A stretch of DNA of 64,000 nucleotides, taken from positions 6,355,001 to 6,419,000 of the forward strand of contig NZ_PHHE01000001.1 in assembly GCF_002813455.1 (NCBI RefSeq). The letters run 5' to 3'. The notes beneath the pieces were generated by a model. That model saw nothing but the letters and a program-made list of their open reading frames with translations, had not been told where the DNA came from and ran no database searches. This document shows positions 1-8,384 of this stretch, piece after piece. The number at the start of each line of letters is the position of its first letter. The stretch's first letter is position 1. Origin of the DNA: Pseudomonas baetica. GTDB lineage: Bacteria; Pseudomonadota; Gammaproteobacteria; Pseudomonadales; Pseudomonadaceae. A program made the translations under genes and the position numbers.

Positions 1-552
1 GTCAGCAGCGTGATCAGCGGCGGCGTACAGGCCGGTGCCAGTGTTGCTGGCGGTGCCGCAAGCGCTGTGACCCAAGCGGCCGGTTCTGCAGCGGCGAACA
101 CTGACAGCAATCAATACGGCTACTTCATCGACAGCCTGTTCCGCGATGATCGTCCTGCGTCCGTCAGCGATGACGCCGCCCATGGCGCAGTGGCGCGAAT
201 CTTTGCCCAAAGCCTGGCTAACGGTCAGCTCAGCGCTGAAGACCGTACCTACCTCGCGCAACTCGTTGCCCAACGTACCAACCTGAGTCAGGCCGATGCG
301 GAACGTCGCGTCGATGAAATCTACGCCCGCACTCAGAAAGCCATCGCCGACGCCAAAGTGAAAGCCCAACAAGCGGCTGACACGGCTGCGAAAGTCGCTG
401 CCTTGACTTCGTTGTGGATGTTCATTGCGCTGTTGGCCGGTGCTTTCTTTGCCAGTCTCGCGGCTACCTACGGCGGCCGTCGTCGTGATGCAGTCGAGTA
501 CGTTGAAGTCGACACCTACGCCACCTCGTCCACTCTGCCTCCAGTCCGTTAA
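1..552 (+). CDS. C-terminal part of a hypothetical membrane protein
   Basis: The reading frame is open from the first base, so the start lies before the window; the GTG at 10 is an internal codon, not a convincing start. The visible 183 codons are Ala/Gly-rich, then helical and charged, with one membrane segment about 40 residues from the end (WMFIALLAGAFFASLAATYG) followed by GGRRRD and a short tail. This layout resembles small Pseudomonas and rhizobial membrane proteins of unknown role. No enzyme motif is seen. It is followed after 15 bases by a well-placed ribosome site and a micro-gene, so the two are probably co-transcribed. Confidence 0.6.
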   Translation, partial: VSSVISGGVQAGASVAGGAASAVTQAAGSAAANTDSNQYGYFIDSLFRDDRPASVSDDAAHGAVARIFAQSLANGQLSAEDRTYLAQLVAQRTNLSQADAERRVDEIYARTQKAIADAKVKAQQAADTAAKVAALTSLWMFIALLAGAFFASLAATYGGRRRDAVEYVEVDTYATSSTLPPVR

Positions 553-567
553 ACAAGGAGAATCACC

Positions 568-642
568 ATGCGCTCATTACTGTTGTTTTTCCTCGGCGTA
601 CCGATCCCGATCATTATCCTGATCGCCCTGTTCGTGCACTGA
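568..642 (+). CDS. 24-residue hydrophobic membrane peptide
   Basis: A complete small frame starts at an ATG preceded by AAGGAG (555-560) at ideal spacing and ends at a TGA just before a strong terminator. The product is nearly all hydrophobic (LLLFFLGVPIPIIILIALFV), a single membrane helix with a conserved-looking PIPII centre. It sits 15 bases after the upstream membrane-protein gene and before the terminator at 668-700, so it is the last gene of that operon. Function unknown; the RBS and its position support it being real. Confidence 0.65.
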   Translation: MRSLLLFFLGVPIPIIILIALFVH

Positions 643-667
643 TTGCTCTATTGGGGCTCATGCCTCG

Positions 668-700
668 GCCGCTGCCACCTTCGGGTGGTAGCGGCTTTTT
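668..700 (+). terminator. Rho-independent terminator
   Basis: GCCGCTGCCACC-TTCG-GGTGGTAGCGGC forms a 12-bp stem with a TTCG tetraloop, followed by five T. It closes the operon that ends with the 24-residue peptide. Confidence 0.9.
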
Positions 701-768
701 GCTTTCTGGGGGGCCAACGGCGAGAATCGCCGGCGGCAACGGGTCGGCCGTTGCTCGCACGTTTAAGG

Positions 769-1317
769 ATGAATAAGTTGAACAAGCGGGAAATCAAGCG
801 GCAACTGGTCGAGATGCTCGACGCCGGCCGGTCCAAGACTGAAACCTTCAACGCGCTGTCCGGTGGCAAGGTCAAGGATCGAGTGTTGGCGGCATGGATC
901 GGGGGGCGCCCGGACCCGACCCTCAGAAAGCGACATTCAGGCAAAGTGACCTTCCTGGTGGTGCTGACGGGCATTCTGGGGATTATCGGTATGCTGGCTG
1001 GATTTGTTCAAATCAACGATGGTGGCATCGCTATGGCTTTGGCCATGATGCTAATTGTCGGCGTCATTCCGCTCTTGTTTGCGTGGGGCTTCTACAAGGG
1101 GATCGCGGTGGTTTACACGATCTATGTCACCTTCACGATCAGTCAGGTTCCGCGCATGTTTGCAGGCTATAGCGAGGAGCCAGTGTCGACTGTGCTCGGC
1201 GTGGTTTTCACGCTGGCTATGATGTTCTACGCCGCCTGGGTCAAATCGCTGCTGTTCCCGGATCTCGCCTTGATTGGCGCGAAAAAGATCAAAGGCCAGT
1301 TCGTCTTCTCCAACTGA
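769..1317 (+). CDS. Hypothetical integral membrane protein, 182 aa
   Basis: The ATG at 769 is preceded by AAGGA at 765 and is chosen over earlier in-frame codons that run through the terminator. Residues 1-55 are charged and helical (NKREIKRQLVEMLDAGRSKTE), resembling a small soluble helical domain. They are followed by about four membrane helices from residue 60 to 165. I do not recognise the family. It stands alone between two non-coding stretches and is transcribed toward hcnA. Confidence 0.7.
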   Translation: MNKLNKREIKRQLVEMLDAGRSKTETFNALSGGKVKDRVLAAWIGGRPDPTLRKRHSGKVTFLVVLTGILGIIGMLAGFVQINDGGIAMALAMMLIVGVIPLLFAWGFYKGIAVVYTIYVTFTISQVPRMFAGYSEEPVSTVLGVVFTLAMMFYAAWVKSLLFPDLALIGAKKIKGQFVFSN

Positions 1318-1555
1318 TCGTTGAACAATCCAACTGTTTCACTGGCCTGGATCAATATTTGTGTTGGCGCTATCACCTAACGTAAATGTTCCAGGCCTTT
1401 GCTGAGGTATGAACTACAGTGCTTCTCGCGCACCTCGTTGCGCTGACGAAGTACCCGCGTCGACGCTCCAATCACAGTCATAAATGCGTCGACAGGGTGT
1501 AGTGCAGCAAGGAGCTGACACAACCTCAACCGAACCTTCACGGATGAACACCGCA
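1318..1555 (+). promoter_or_regulatory. hcn promoter and leader with RsmA/E site
   Basis: This 238-bp stretch upstream of hcnA holds two signals. At 1342-1355, CTGGC-CTGG-ATCAA has a perfect right half and a weak left half of an ANR/FNR box (TTGAT-N4-ATCAA), so it is only a candidate. At 1537-1548, TTCACGGATGAA carries the GGA inside a small hairpin directly over the hcnA ribosome-binding region. It matches the RsmA/RsmE target known from the hcnA leader of P. fluorescens/protegens. A further GGA lies at 1511-1513. Cyanide synthesis is therefore expected to be under Gac/Rsm translational control. Confidence 0.7.
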
Positions 1556-1870
1556 ATGCACTGCCTAGAACGAACCTTCGATATCCAGCCTTTGGCGCAG
1601 GCGGATATGACCGTCCATATCAACGGCCAACCGGTCACCGCCGCCATCGGCGAAACCGTCCTCAGCGTTATCCAGTCCCTGGGCGTACGCCAGATTGCGC
1701 GCAACGATCATGACCAGATCAGCGGCGCGTATTGCGGCATGGGCGTGTGCCAGTGCTGTCTGGTGAAAATCAACGGGCGCCATAAACGCCGTGCCTGCCA
1801 GACCGTTGTGCGTGACGGTATGCAGATCGAAACCCAGGTTAACCGCGTCGCTGCGCAGGAGGTCGTATGA
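1556..1870 (+). CDS. hcnA: Hydrogen cyanide synthase subunit HcnA, 2Fe-2S protein
   Basis: The 104-residue product has the family's usual length when read from the ATG at 1556 (MHCLER); the ATG at 1544 lies in the RsmA/E site and is less likely. It has a plant-type [2Fe-2S] fold with the ligand run CGMGVCQCC and a fourth Cys in RRACQT. HcnA passes electrons during the oxidation of glycine to HCN and CO2 in a membrane-associated HcnABC complex. It overlaps hcnB by four bases (ATGA). The related soluble amine or opine dehydrogenase small subunits are the alternative, but the leader and sequence both favour HcnA. Confidence 0.88.
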   Translation: MHCLERTFDIQPLAQADMTVHINGQPVTAAIGETVLSVIQSLGVRQIARNDHDQISGAYCGMGVCQCCLVKINGRHKRRACQTVVRDGMQIETQVNRVAAQEVV

Positions 1871-3276
1871 GCCTGCAACCGGTGATCGTCGGCGGTGGAC
1901 CGGCGGGGATGGCGGCGGCCATCGAACTGGCGCGCCACGGCGTGCGCTGCACCTTGCTTGAAGAAGCCTCTCGCCTGGGCGGTGTGGTCTATCGCGGCCC
2001 GCTGCGTGATGGCGTGCAACTCGATTACCTCGGGCCGCGTTATTCCGAAGCATTGGGCAAACTGCACGGCGAATTCCAGGAGCAATCCGGGCTGATCGAT
2101 GTGCACCTGAATCATCGCGTGGTCGGCGCCGAGGGCACTCGGGCACTGGTGGTGCTGGACGGCGATGAGCAACTGCATGAGTTCCAGTATTCGCACGTGT
2201 TGCTGTCCGCCGGTTGCCACGAACGCAGTGTGCCGTTTCCCGGCTGGACGCTTCCAGGCGTGATCCTGCTTGGCGGTCTGCAACTGCAAATCAAGAGTGG
2301 TGTGGTCAAGCCGCAAGGGCCGGTGATCATCGCGGGCACCGGGCCGCTGCTGCCGCTGGTGGCGACGCAACTGCATGCGTCGGGCGTCAAAGTCGCGGGC
2401 GTGTATGAAGCCTGCGCTTTCGGCAAAATCGCCCGCGAAAGCCTCGCGCTGCTGAACAAGCCGCAGCTGTTTCTCGACGGCTTGAGCATGCTTGCGTACC
2501 TGAAACTGCACGGCATCCCGATGAACTACGGCTGGGGCGTGGTTGAAGCTCACGGCGATGGCGAACTGCAAAGCGTCAGCGTCGCACCGTACTCGGACAG
2601 CTGGGAGCCGGACCTGTCGCGTGTCGAACGCTTTGAAGCGAAGACCCTGGCGGTCGGTTACGGTTTCATTCCGCGCACGCAACTGAGTCAGCAGATGGGG
2701 CTGGATCACGGCTTCAGCGATGACGGCTATCTGCGCGCCAACGCGAACATCTGGCAGCAAAGCAACGAGCCACACGTGCATCTTGCCGGTGACATGGGCG
2801 GGATTCGCGGCGGTGAAGCGGCGATGCTCGCGGGCAAGATCGCCGCGACGTCGATCCTGCTGCAACGCGGCGTGCTGGAGGAAGAACTGGCGCGGGTTCG
2901 TCGTGATCGTTATCTGGGCAAGCTGAAAGCCATCGTGCGTTTTCGCGCGGCAGTCGATCGCTACACCGAACGCGGCGTCGGCCAGACTGCATTGCCGGCC
3001 GCCGACACGGTGATCTGCCGCTGCGAACACGCGACCCGCGCCGATATCGACCGGGCGCTGGAGCAGGGCGTGCAAGACATCGCCAGCCTGAAAATGCGCA
3101 CCCGCGTGAGCATGGGTGATTGTCAGGGACGGATGTGCGTCGGTTATTGCAGCGACCGCCTGCGCCAGGCTACCGGGCGCAAGGATGTCGGTTGGCTGCG
3201 CCCGCGCTTCCCGATTGATCCGATTCCTTTTTCCGCGTTCCAGAATGTCGGCACGGAGGCCGCTTCCCATGAGTAA
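1867..3276 (+). CDS. hcnB: Hydrogen cyanide synthase subunit HcnB, flavoprotein
   Basis: The 469-residue product starts at the ATG overlapping the hcnA stop. The N-terminus has a Rossmann FAD motif (VIVGGGPAGMAAAIELARHG) and a second dinucleotide motif GTGPLLPLVATQ lies near residue 160. The C-terminal 100 residues carry a BFD-like [2Fe-2S] cluster set: CRCEHATRADIDRAL, then CQGRMCVGYC. This flavin-NAD(P)-plus-BFD layout is typical of HcnB and of opine/hydroxyproline dehydrogenase alpha subunits. Flanking hcnA and hcnC settle it as the HCN synthase component. It overlaps hcnC by 8 bases. Confidence 0.88.
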   Translation: MSLQPVIVGGGPAGMAAAIELARHGVRCTLLEEASRLGGVVYRGPLRDGVQLDYLGPRYSEALGKLHGEFQEQSGLIDVHLNHRVVGAEGTRALVVLDGDEQLHEFQYSHVLLSAGCHERSVPFPGWTLPGVILLGGLQLQIKSGVVKPQGPVIIAGTGPLLPLVATQLHASGVKVAGVYEACAFGKIARESLALLNKPQLFLDGLSMLAYLKLHGIPMNYGWGVVEAHGDGELQSVSVAPYSDSWEPDLSRVERFEAKTLAVGYGFIPRTQLSQQMGLDHGFSDDGYLRANANIWQQSNEPHVHLAGDMGGIRGGEAAMLAGKIAATSILLQRGVLEEELARVRRDRYLGKLKAIVRFRAAVDRYTERGVGQTALPAADTVICRCEHATRADIDRALEQGVQDIASLKMRTRVSMGDCQGRMCVGYCSDRLRQATGRKDVGWLRPRFPIDPIPFSAFQNVGTEAASHE

Positions 3277-4528
3277 GTTCTACGACGTGATCATCGCCGG
3301 CGGCGGTGTGATCGGGGCGTCCTGCGCCTATCAGTTATCCAAGCGCAAAAACCTCAAGGTCGCGCTGATCGACGCCAAGCGTCCAGGCAACGCGACCCGT
3401 GCTTCGGCCGGTGGTTTGTGGGCGATCGGTGAGTCTGTAGGGCTTGGCTGCGGGGTGATTTTCTTCCGCATGATGTCGGCCAACCGCAAGCGCGAAACCC
3501 AGGGCGCGGCGGTGGCGGTGGACGCCAGCACGCCGCACATCCTGCCGGAGTCGTTCTTCGATTTCGCCTTGCAGTCCAACGCGCTGTATCCGGCGTTGCA
3601 CCGCGAGTTGAAAGACAATCACGGCATGGATTTCAAGTTCGAAAAGACCGGCCTGAAATTCGTGATTTATGACGATGAGGATCGGCTCTACGCCGAACAC
3701 ATCGTCGGCTGCATTCCGCATCTGGCCGATCAGGTGCGCTGGCTTGATCAAGCCGCACTGCGCGAAGCGGAACCGAGCGTCAGCCATGAAGCGCGCGGGG
3801 CGCTGGAGTTTCTCTGCGATCACCAGGTCAGCCCGTTCCGCCTCGCCGATGCCTACATGGAAGGCGCACGGCAAAATGGCGTCGACATCTTCGTCAACAC
3901 CAACGTTACGGGCGTGTTGCACCACGGCTCGCGCGTGACGGGCGTGCAGACGGCCGAGGAGGGCGTGTTCCACTGCAAGATGCTGATCAACGCCGGCGGT
4001 GCCTGGGCGGCGGATCTGAGCGAGTGGGCCACGGGCATTCGTATTCCGGTGAAACCGGTCAAAGGCCAGATTCTGCTGACCGAGCGCATGTCGAAAATCC
4101 TCAACGGTTGCCTGACCACCAGCGATTGCTACGTGGCGCAAAAAGACAACGGCGAGATCCTGATCGGCAGCACCACCGAAGACAAAGGCTTTGACGTCAC
4201 CACCACCTACCCGGAGATCGCCGGGCTGGTGCAGGGCGCGGTGCGCTGCTTGCCGGAGCTTAAAGACGTCAACCTCAAGCGCACCTGGGCCGGGCTGCGT
4301 CCGGGCTCGCCGGATGAGTTGCCGATTCTTGGGCCGATGCGTGGAGTTGAGGGCTATCTGAATGCCTGCGGGCACTTCCGCACCGGGATTCTGACCTCGG
4401 CGATTACCGGTGTGCTGCTGGACAAACTGGTCAACGACGAGCCGCTGCCGCTGGATATCACGCCGTTTTTGGCGGATCGGTTTGAAGTGATGCCGGTCAA
4501 ACAAGCGCTGGAGCTGGAACTGGCCTGA
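3269..4528 (+). CDS. hcnC: Hydrogen cyanide synthase subunit HcnC, FAD oxidoreductase
   Basis: The 419-residue DAO-type flavoprotein starts at the ATG at 3269 (MSKFYDVIIAGGGVIGASC), giving the family's normal length; a longer frame upstream would run through hcnB. It shows the FAD-binding GGGVIGASCAYQL motif, the ATRASAGGLW segment typical of HcnC, and a C-terminal GLRPGSPDELPILGP loop. It is the likely glycine-oxidising subunit of the HcnABC complex at the inner membrane. It is translationally coupled to hcnB. A REP pair follows 11 bases after the stop rather than a classical terminator. Confidence 0.88.
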   Translation: MSKFYDVIIAGGGVIGASCAYQLSKRKNLKVALIDAKRPGNATRASAGGLWAIGESVGLGCGVIFFRMMSANRKRETQGAAVAVDASTPHILPESFFDFALQSNALYPALHRELKDNHGMDFKFEKTGLKFVIYDDEDRLYAEHIVGCIPHLADQVRWLDQAALREAEPSVSHEARGALEFLCDHQVSPFRLADAYMEGARQNGVDIFVNTNVTGVLHHGSRVTGVQTAEEGVFHCKMLINAGGAWAADLSEWATGIRIPVKPVKGQILLTERMSKILNGCLTTSDCYVAQKDNGEILIGSTTEDKGFDVTTTYPEIAGLVQGAVRCLPELKDVNLKRTWAGLRPGSPDELPILGPMRGVEGYLNACGHFRTGILTSAITGVLLDKLVNDEPLPLDITPFLADRFEVMPVKQALELELA

Positions 4529-4538
4529 CACCGATTCC

Positions 4539-4629
4539 CTGTGGGAGCGAGCCTGCTCGCGAAAGCGGTGTGTCAGCCAATACTTCGATCACTGACAGAT
4601 CGCATTCGCGAGCAGGCTCGCTCCCACAT
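4539..4629. repeat. Inverted REP pair (REPIN)
   Basis: CTGTGGGAGCGAGCCTGCTC and its reverse complement lie about 60 bases apart, flanking a non-conserved spacer. This is the common Pseudomonas REP doublet. It sits between the convergent hcnC and antiporter genes. Confidence 0.9.
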
Positions 4630-4646
4630 GGGGTTTTGTATGTGGC

Positions 4647-6455
4647 TCAGGCCTTGCGCGATTCTTCTTCCAGTTGATCCGATTCAAACAACCGCGCCAG
4701 TTCCGCCCGGGCTTCCTGGGCGGTTTGCAGGACTTTGGCCGCGTCGTCGTACACCGCGTGTTGCGCCTCCAGCACCTGTTCGTCGTGGTGTTTGAAGCGC
4801 TTGATCCGCGCATCGGCCTGCGCCTGGGTCAAACCCAGCCCCACCAACGTGCGCCGGCTCATTTCCAGACTCGAGTAATAGGTCTCCCGGATCGCCTCTG
4901 CGCCGACATCCACCAAGCGGTGAACGTGCTGACGGTTACGCGCCCGGGCGATGATTTTCATGTGCGGGTAAAGCTTGCGGACAACCTCGGCGGTCTTGAT
5001 ATTGGTCTCCGGATCATCCGTGGCAATCACGAAATATTCCGCCTCGCCGACTTTGGCCGCATTGAGGATTTCCGGGCGCATCGGGTCGCCGTAGAACACC
5101 GGCACACCGCCGAAGCTGCGCGACAGTTCGATGGTTTCCACCGAGGTGTCCAGCGCCACGAACTTGATGTTCTGCGCACGCAGAATCCGCGCCACGATCT
5201 GGCCCATCCGGCCCATGCCGGCGATCACCACCCGTGGCGTTTCGGCGTCGATCTGGCGGAATTTTTCCGGCACTTCAACCGGCTGCACCTTGGGGCTGAC
5301 CAAGCGGGCGCAAATCAACAACAGCAGCGGCGTCACCGCCATCGACAGGGTGATGGTCAGCACCAGCAGGTCGTACAGACGCGGCTCGAACAGGCCTTGA
5401 TCGCGACCGATCTTGAACACCACGAAGGCAAATTCACCGCCCGCTGCCAACACGATGCCGAGGCGAATGGCGCTGATCTTGTTCAGTCCGCCTGCCAGCC
5501 GTCCCACTACAAACAGCAGCGGCAGCTTCAAGCCAATCAGCAGCAGCGTCAGCCCGAGCACGGTGATCGGCGCACTGAGCAGCAGACCAAGGTTGGCACC
5601 CATGCCGACGCTGATGAAAAACAACCCGAGCAACAGGCCCTTGAACGGTTCGATCTGCGCTTCCAGTTCATGGCGATATTCCGAATCCGCCAGCAGCAAA
5701 CCGGCCAGGAACGCACCGAGCGCCATCGACACGCCGACCAGATCCATCAGCCACGCCGTGCCGATCACCACCAGCAACGCGGTGGCGGTCGACACTTCCG
5801 GCAGACCGGTTTTCGCCACCACGCGGAACACCGGACGCAACAGATAACGCCCGCCAATCACCACCACGGCAATGCCGCCAAGCACTTGCAAGCTGTGCCG
5901 CACATCGTCGGCGGTGCTGGTGTGGTGGTCGACGCCGGCGAGCATCGGCACCAGCGCAATCAAGGGGATGGCGGCGATGTCCTGAAACAGCAGAATCGCG
6001 AAGGCAAGACGCCCATGAGGGCTGGTCAGTTCCTTGCGCTCGGCCAGGCTTTGCAGGCCAAACGCGGTGGACGACAGCGCCAGGCCAAGGCCCAGCACAA
6101 TCGCGCTGTTCAGCGGTTGGCCGAACACGGACAAGGCCAGCACGCCGATCACCGAAGCGGTCAGCAGCACCTGCGCCAGGCCCACGCCAAACACCGATTT
6201 GCGCATCACCCACAACCGTCGCGGCGACAGCTCAAGACCAATGATGAACAGCAGCAACACCACGCCCAGTTCGGAAATGTGCGCCACGCTTTGCGGATTG
6301 CCAATCAGGCCCAGCACGGACGGGCCGATGATGACCCCGGCAAACAGATAACCGAGCACGGCGCCCAGTTGCAGACGTTTGGCCAAGGGCACGGTGAGCA
6401 CCGCAGCGAACAGAAACACGACAGCGGCTTGTAACAGGTTGCCTTCATGGGGCAT
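4647..6455 (-). CDS. KefB/KefC-type K+/H+ antiporter with RCK domain
   Basis: The start is the ATG at 6455 (MPHEGNLLQAAVVFLFAAV), preceded by AGGAG at correct spacing; the extra upstream codons lack a ribosome site. The 602-residue length equals E. coli KefB. Residues 1-380 form a monovalent cation:proton antiporter-2 membrane domain of about 12 helices. A TrkA-N/RCK Rossmann domain (VVIAGMGRMGQIVARIL, about residue 410) follows, then a helical, charged tail. The family exports K+ in exchange for protons to acidify the cytoplasm under electrophile stress and is gated by glutathione adducts. No KefF/KefG partner is adjacent. Confidence 0.85.
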   Translation of the reverse strand: MPHEGNLLQAAVVFLFAAVLTVPLAKRLQLGAVLGYLFAGVIIGPSVLGLIGNPQSVAHISELGVVLLLFIIGLELSPRRLWVMRKSVFGVGLAQVLLTASVIGVLALSVFGQPLNSAIVLGLGLALSSTAFGLQSLAERKELTSPHGRLAFAILLFQDIAAIPLIALVPMLAGVDHHTSTADDVRHSLQVLGGIAVVVIGGRYLLRPVFRVVAKTGLPEVSTATALLVVIGTAWLMDLVGVSMALGAFLAGLLLADSEYRHELEAQIEPFKGLLLGLFFISVGMGANLGLLLSAPITVLGLTLLLIGLKLPLLFVVGRLAGGLNKISAIRLGIVLAAGGEFAFVVFKIGRDQGLFEPRLYDLLVLTITLSMAVTPLLLLICARLVSPKVQPVEVPEKFRQIDAETPRVVIAGMGRMGQIVARILRAQNIKFVALDTSVETIELSRSFGGVPVFYGDPMRPEILNAAKVGEAEYFVIATDDPETNIKTAEVVRKLYPHMKIIARARNRQHVHRLVDVGAEAIRETYYSSLEMSRRTLVGLGLTQAQADARIKRFKHHDEQVLEAQHAVYDDAAKVLQTAQEARAELARLFESDQLEEESRKA

Positions 6456-6530
6456 TGACTGACTCCTGACAGCGGTACGGCGGGAGGACAAGGATAAAGG
6501 CTGAATCGATTCCATATCCACCGAATATCC

Positions 6531-6628
6531 CCTGTGGGAGTGGGCTTGCTCGCGAAAGCGGTGTGTCAGTCGGCAGGTGTATTGCAGGTGCCACCGAATT
6601 CGCGAGCTAGCCCGCTCCCACAGGTCAT
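6531..6628. repeat. Inverted REP pair
   Basis: Two REP elements in opposite orientation (CTGTGGGAGTGGGCTTGCTC and its partner ending CCCGCTCCCACAG) lie between the divergent antiporter and LysR genes. Confidence 0.88.
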
Positions 6629-6700
6629 GTGTGATCTGTAATAATTTGCATCAATTAGTTACATTTATAACCTCTGTGAATCAATCTTCCGGGTTTCGCC

Positions 6701-7615
6701 ATGGCCATCAACTTCGACCTCAACGACCTGCAAGCCTTTCGCGCCGTGGTCGAGCAGGGCAGTTTTCGCAAGGCCGCCGACACCGTGCGCCTGTCGCAGC
6801 CCGCCCTGAGCCGGCGTATCGAAAAGCTCGAAGACGCCCTCGGCGTGAAGCTGTTCGAACGCACCACGCGCAAGGTCAGCCTGACCCAGGCCGGGCGGGG
6901 GTTCATGCCGAGTGTCGAGCGCTTGCTGGATGATCTCGACGTGGCGTTGCTCGGCATCAGCGAAGTGGCCTCGACCCGGTTGGGCCATGTCACTGTCGCC
7001 TGCGTACCGTCGGCGGCGTATTACTTCATGCCACGCGTGGTTGCCCATTACCACCGGCAATTCCCGCGGATCAAAGTCAAAGTGCTCGACTCCAGCGCCC
7101 ACGATGTACTCAGCGCCGTGGTCAACGGCGAGGCGGATTTCGGTTTGAGTTTTATGGGCACACAGGATGCCAAAGTCGACTTCGAACCGCTTGTGCAGGA
7201 GTGCTACGTCGTGGCGTGCCGGCGCGATCACCCGTTGGCCGGGCGCAGCAGCGTGACGTGGAACGAGTTTTATCAGCAGGATTACATCTCGCTGGACAAA
7301 ACCTCGGGCAATCGTTTTTTGCTCGATCAGGCATTGAGCAGCGTGGTGCCACAACGCCAAAGCATCTGCGAAACCCGGCATGTGACGACGATGATTGGCC
7401 TGGTGGAGGCGGGGTTGGGTGTGGCGGCCGTGCCGTTGATGGCGCTGCCGGGGCCGGATCATCCGATCCTGACGCGGGTGCCGCTGACCGATCCGCAAGT
7501 GATGCGCAGTGTCGGCATCATCAAGCGCCGGGGTCGCACGTTGACCCCGGCGGCGTTGGAGCTGGAGCGGCTGGTGGTGGAAATGAAAGTCCAGCCGCCG
7601 GACCTCAGCGCTTGA
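6701..7615 (+). CDS. LysR-family transcriptional regulator
   Basis: The 304-residue product has an N-terminal winged helix-turn-helix (FRAVVEQGSFRKAADTVRLSQPALSRRIEKLE, residues about 10-40) and a LysR effector-binding domain from residue 90 on. The ATG at 6701 gives the usual start 'MAINFDLNDLQAF'. Its 3' end overlaps the 3' end of the convergent binding-protein gene by 11 bases. LysR regulators often sit beside their targets, so it may control the binding protein/MFS pair. That link is inferred from position only. Confidence 0.85.
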   Translation: MAINFDLNDLQAFRAVVEQGSFRKAADTVRLSQPALSRRIEKLEDALGVKLFERTTRKVSLTQAGRGFMPSVERLLDDLDVALLGISEVASTRLGHVTVACVPSAAYYFMPRVVAHYHRQFPRIKVKVLDSSAHDVLSAVVNGEADFGLSFMGTQDAKVDFEPLVQECYVVACRRDHPLAGRSSVTWNEFYQQDYISLDKTSGNRFLLDQALSSVVPQRQSICETRHVTTMIGLVEAGLGVAAVPLMALPGPDHPILTRVPLTDPQVMRSVGIIKRRGRTLTPAALELERLVVEMKVQPPDLSA

Positions 7616-8372
7616 CCGAATCCAGTCCGGTGGCCTGCACGTCAGCCTGGGCGGCTGGCGCGGCGAGGTAGGCGAGCAACGCCTTGGCCTCGGCCGGATG
7701 CTGCGCGCCGACCGGAATGCCGGCAGCGAAACGCGTCACCGACTGCACCGATTCCGGAATCTTCGCGACGAAACTTACCCCCGGTACCGGCAGCAATTCG
7801 CTGACCTGCTGGAAGCCCAGTTGATAATCGCCGGTGGCAACCACCGAACCCACCGGGATTTTCGCGATCATCTTGGCTTTCGGTTTCAGCTGATCTTCGA
7901 TCCCCAGTTTCTTGAACAACTGCTGCTCGATGTACACACCGCTGGCGCTGTCGGAGTAGGCCACCGACTGCGCGTCGAGCAGGGTTTTCTTCAGGGCTTC
8001 GACGCTGCTGATGTCCGGTTTCGGCGTGCCTTCGCGCACCACCAGGCCGATCCGCGAATCGGCCAGTTCAACGCGCGACGCCGGGTCGACTTTGCCTTGC
8101 TTGATCAAGTCATCGAGGGCGTAGCCGACCATGATCACTACGTCAGCGGGTTCACCGCGTGCGAGGCGATTGGGGATCGCCTCCGGTGCCTTACCCATCG
8201 ATGGGCCGAGTTGAGTGTCCAGCGTGTTGCCAGTCGCGGCGGCAAATTTCGGCCCGAGGATTTTATAAGCGGCAGTGAAGCCGCCGGAGGTCATTACCCG
8301 TACTTCCTCAGCGTGCGCCAGGGCACTGAACGCGAGGAGGGCGACGGCGGTGAGGTTGAGTAGTTTTTTCAT
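7605..8372 (-). CDS. Periplasmic substrate-binding protein, ModA-like fold
   Basis: The 255-residue protein has a clear signal peptide (MKKLLNLTAVALLAFSALAHA, cleavage after AHA) and the type-2 periplasmic-binding fold seen in ModA-like proteins: VMTSGGFTAAYKILGPKF at the N-terminus, RLARGEPADVVIM, then GVYIEQQLFKKLGI. No ABC permease or ATPase follows. Instead the gene lies 12 bases downstream of an MFS carrier in the same direction. In related Pseudomonas genomes such orphan binding proteins sit with organic-acid uptake genes. The ligand cannot be told from sequence. Confidence 0.75.
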   Translation of the reverse strand: MKKLLNLTAVALLAFSALAHAEEVRVMTSGGFTAAYKILGPKFAAATGNTLDTQLGPSMGKAPEAIPNRLARGEPADVVIMVGYALDDLIKQGKVDPASRVELADSRIGLVVREGTPKPDISSVEALKKTLLDAQSVAYSDSASGVYIEQQLFKKLGIEDQLKPKAKMIAKIPVGSVVATGDYQLGFQQVSELLPVPGVSFVAKIPESVQSVTRFAAGIPVGAQHPAEAKALLAYLAAPAAQADVQATGLDSVKR

Positions 8373-8384
8373 GTTGATGGCTCC

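Noticed and set aside
4674..6434. Long plus-strand open frame opposite the antiporter gene
   Set aside because: Gln/His/Arg-rich translation, no ribosome site, and fully covered by the well-conserved KefB/C-type gene on the other strand; a high-GC shadow frame.
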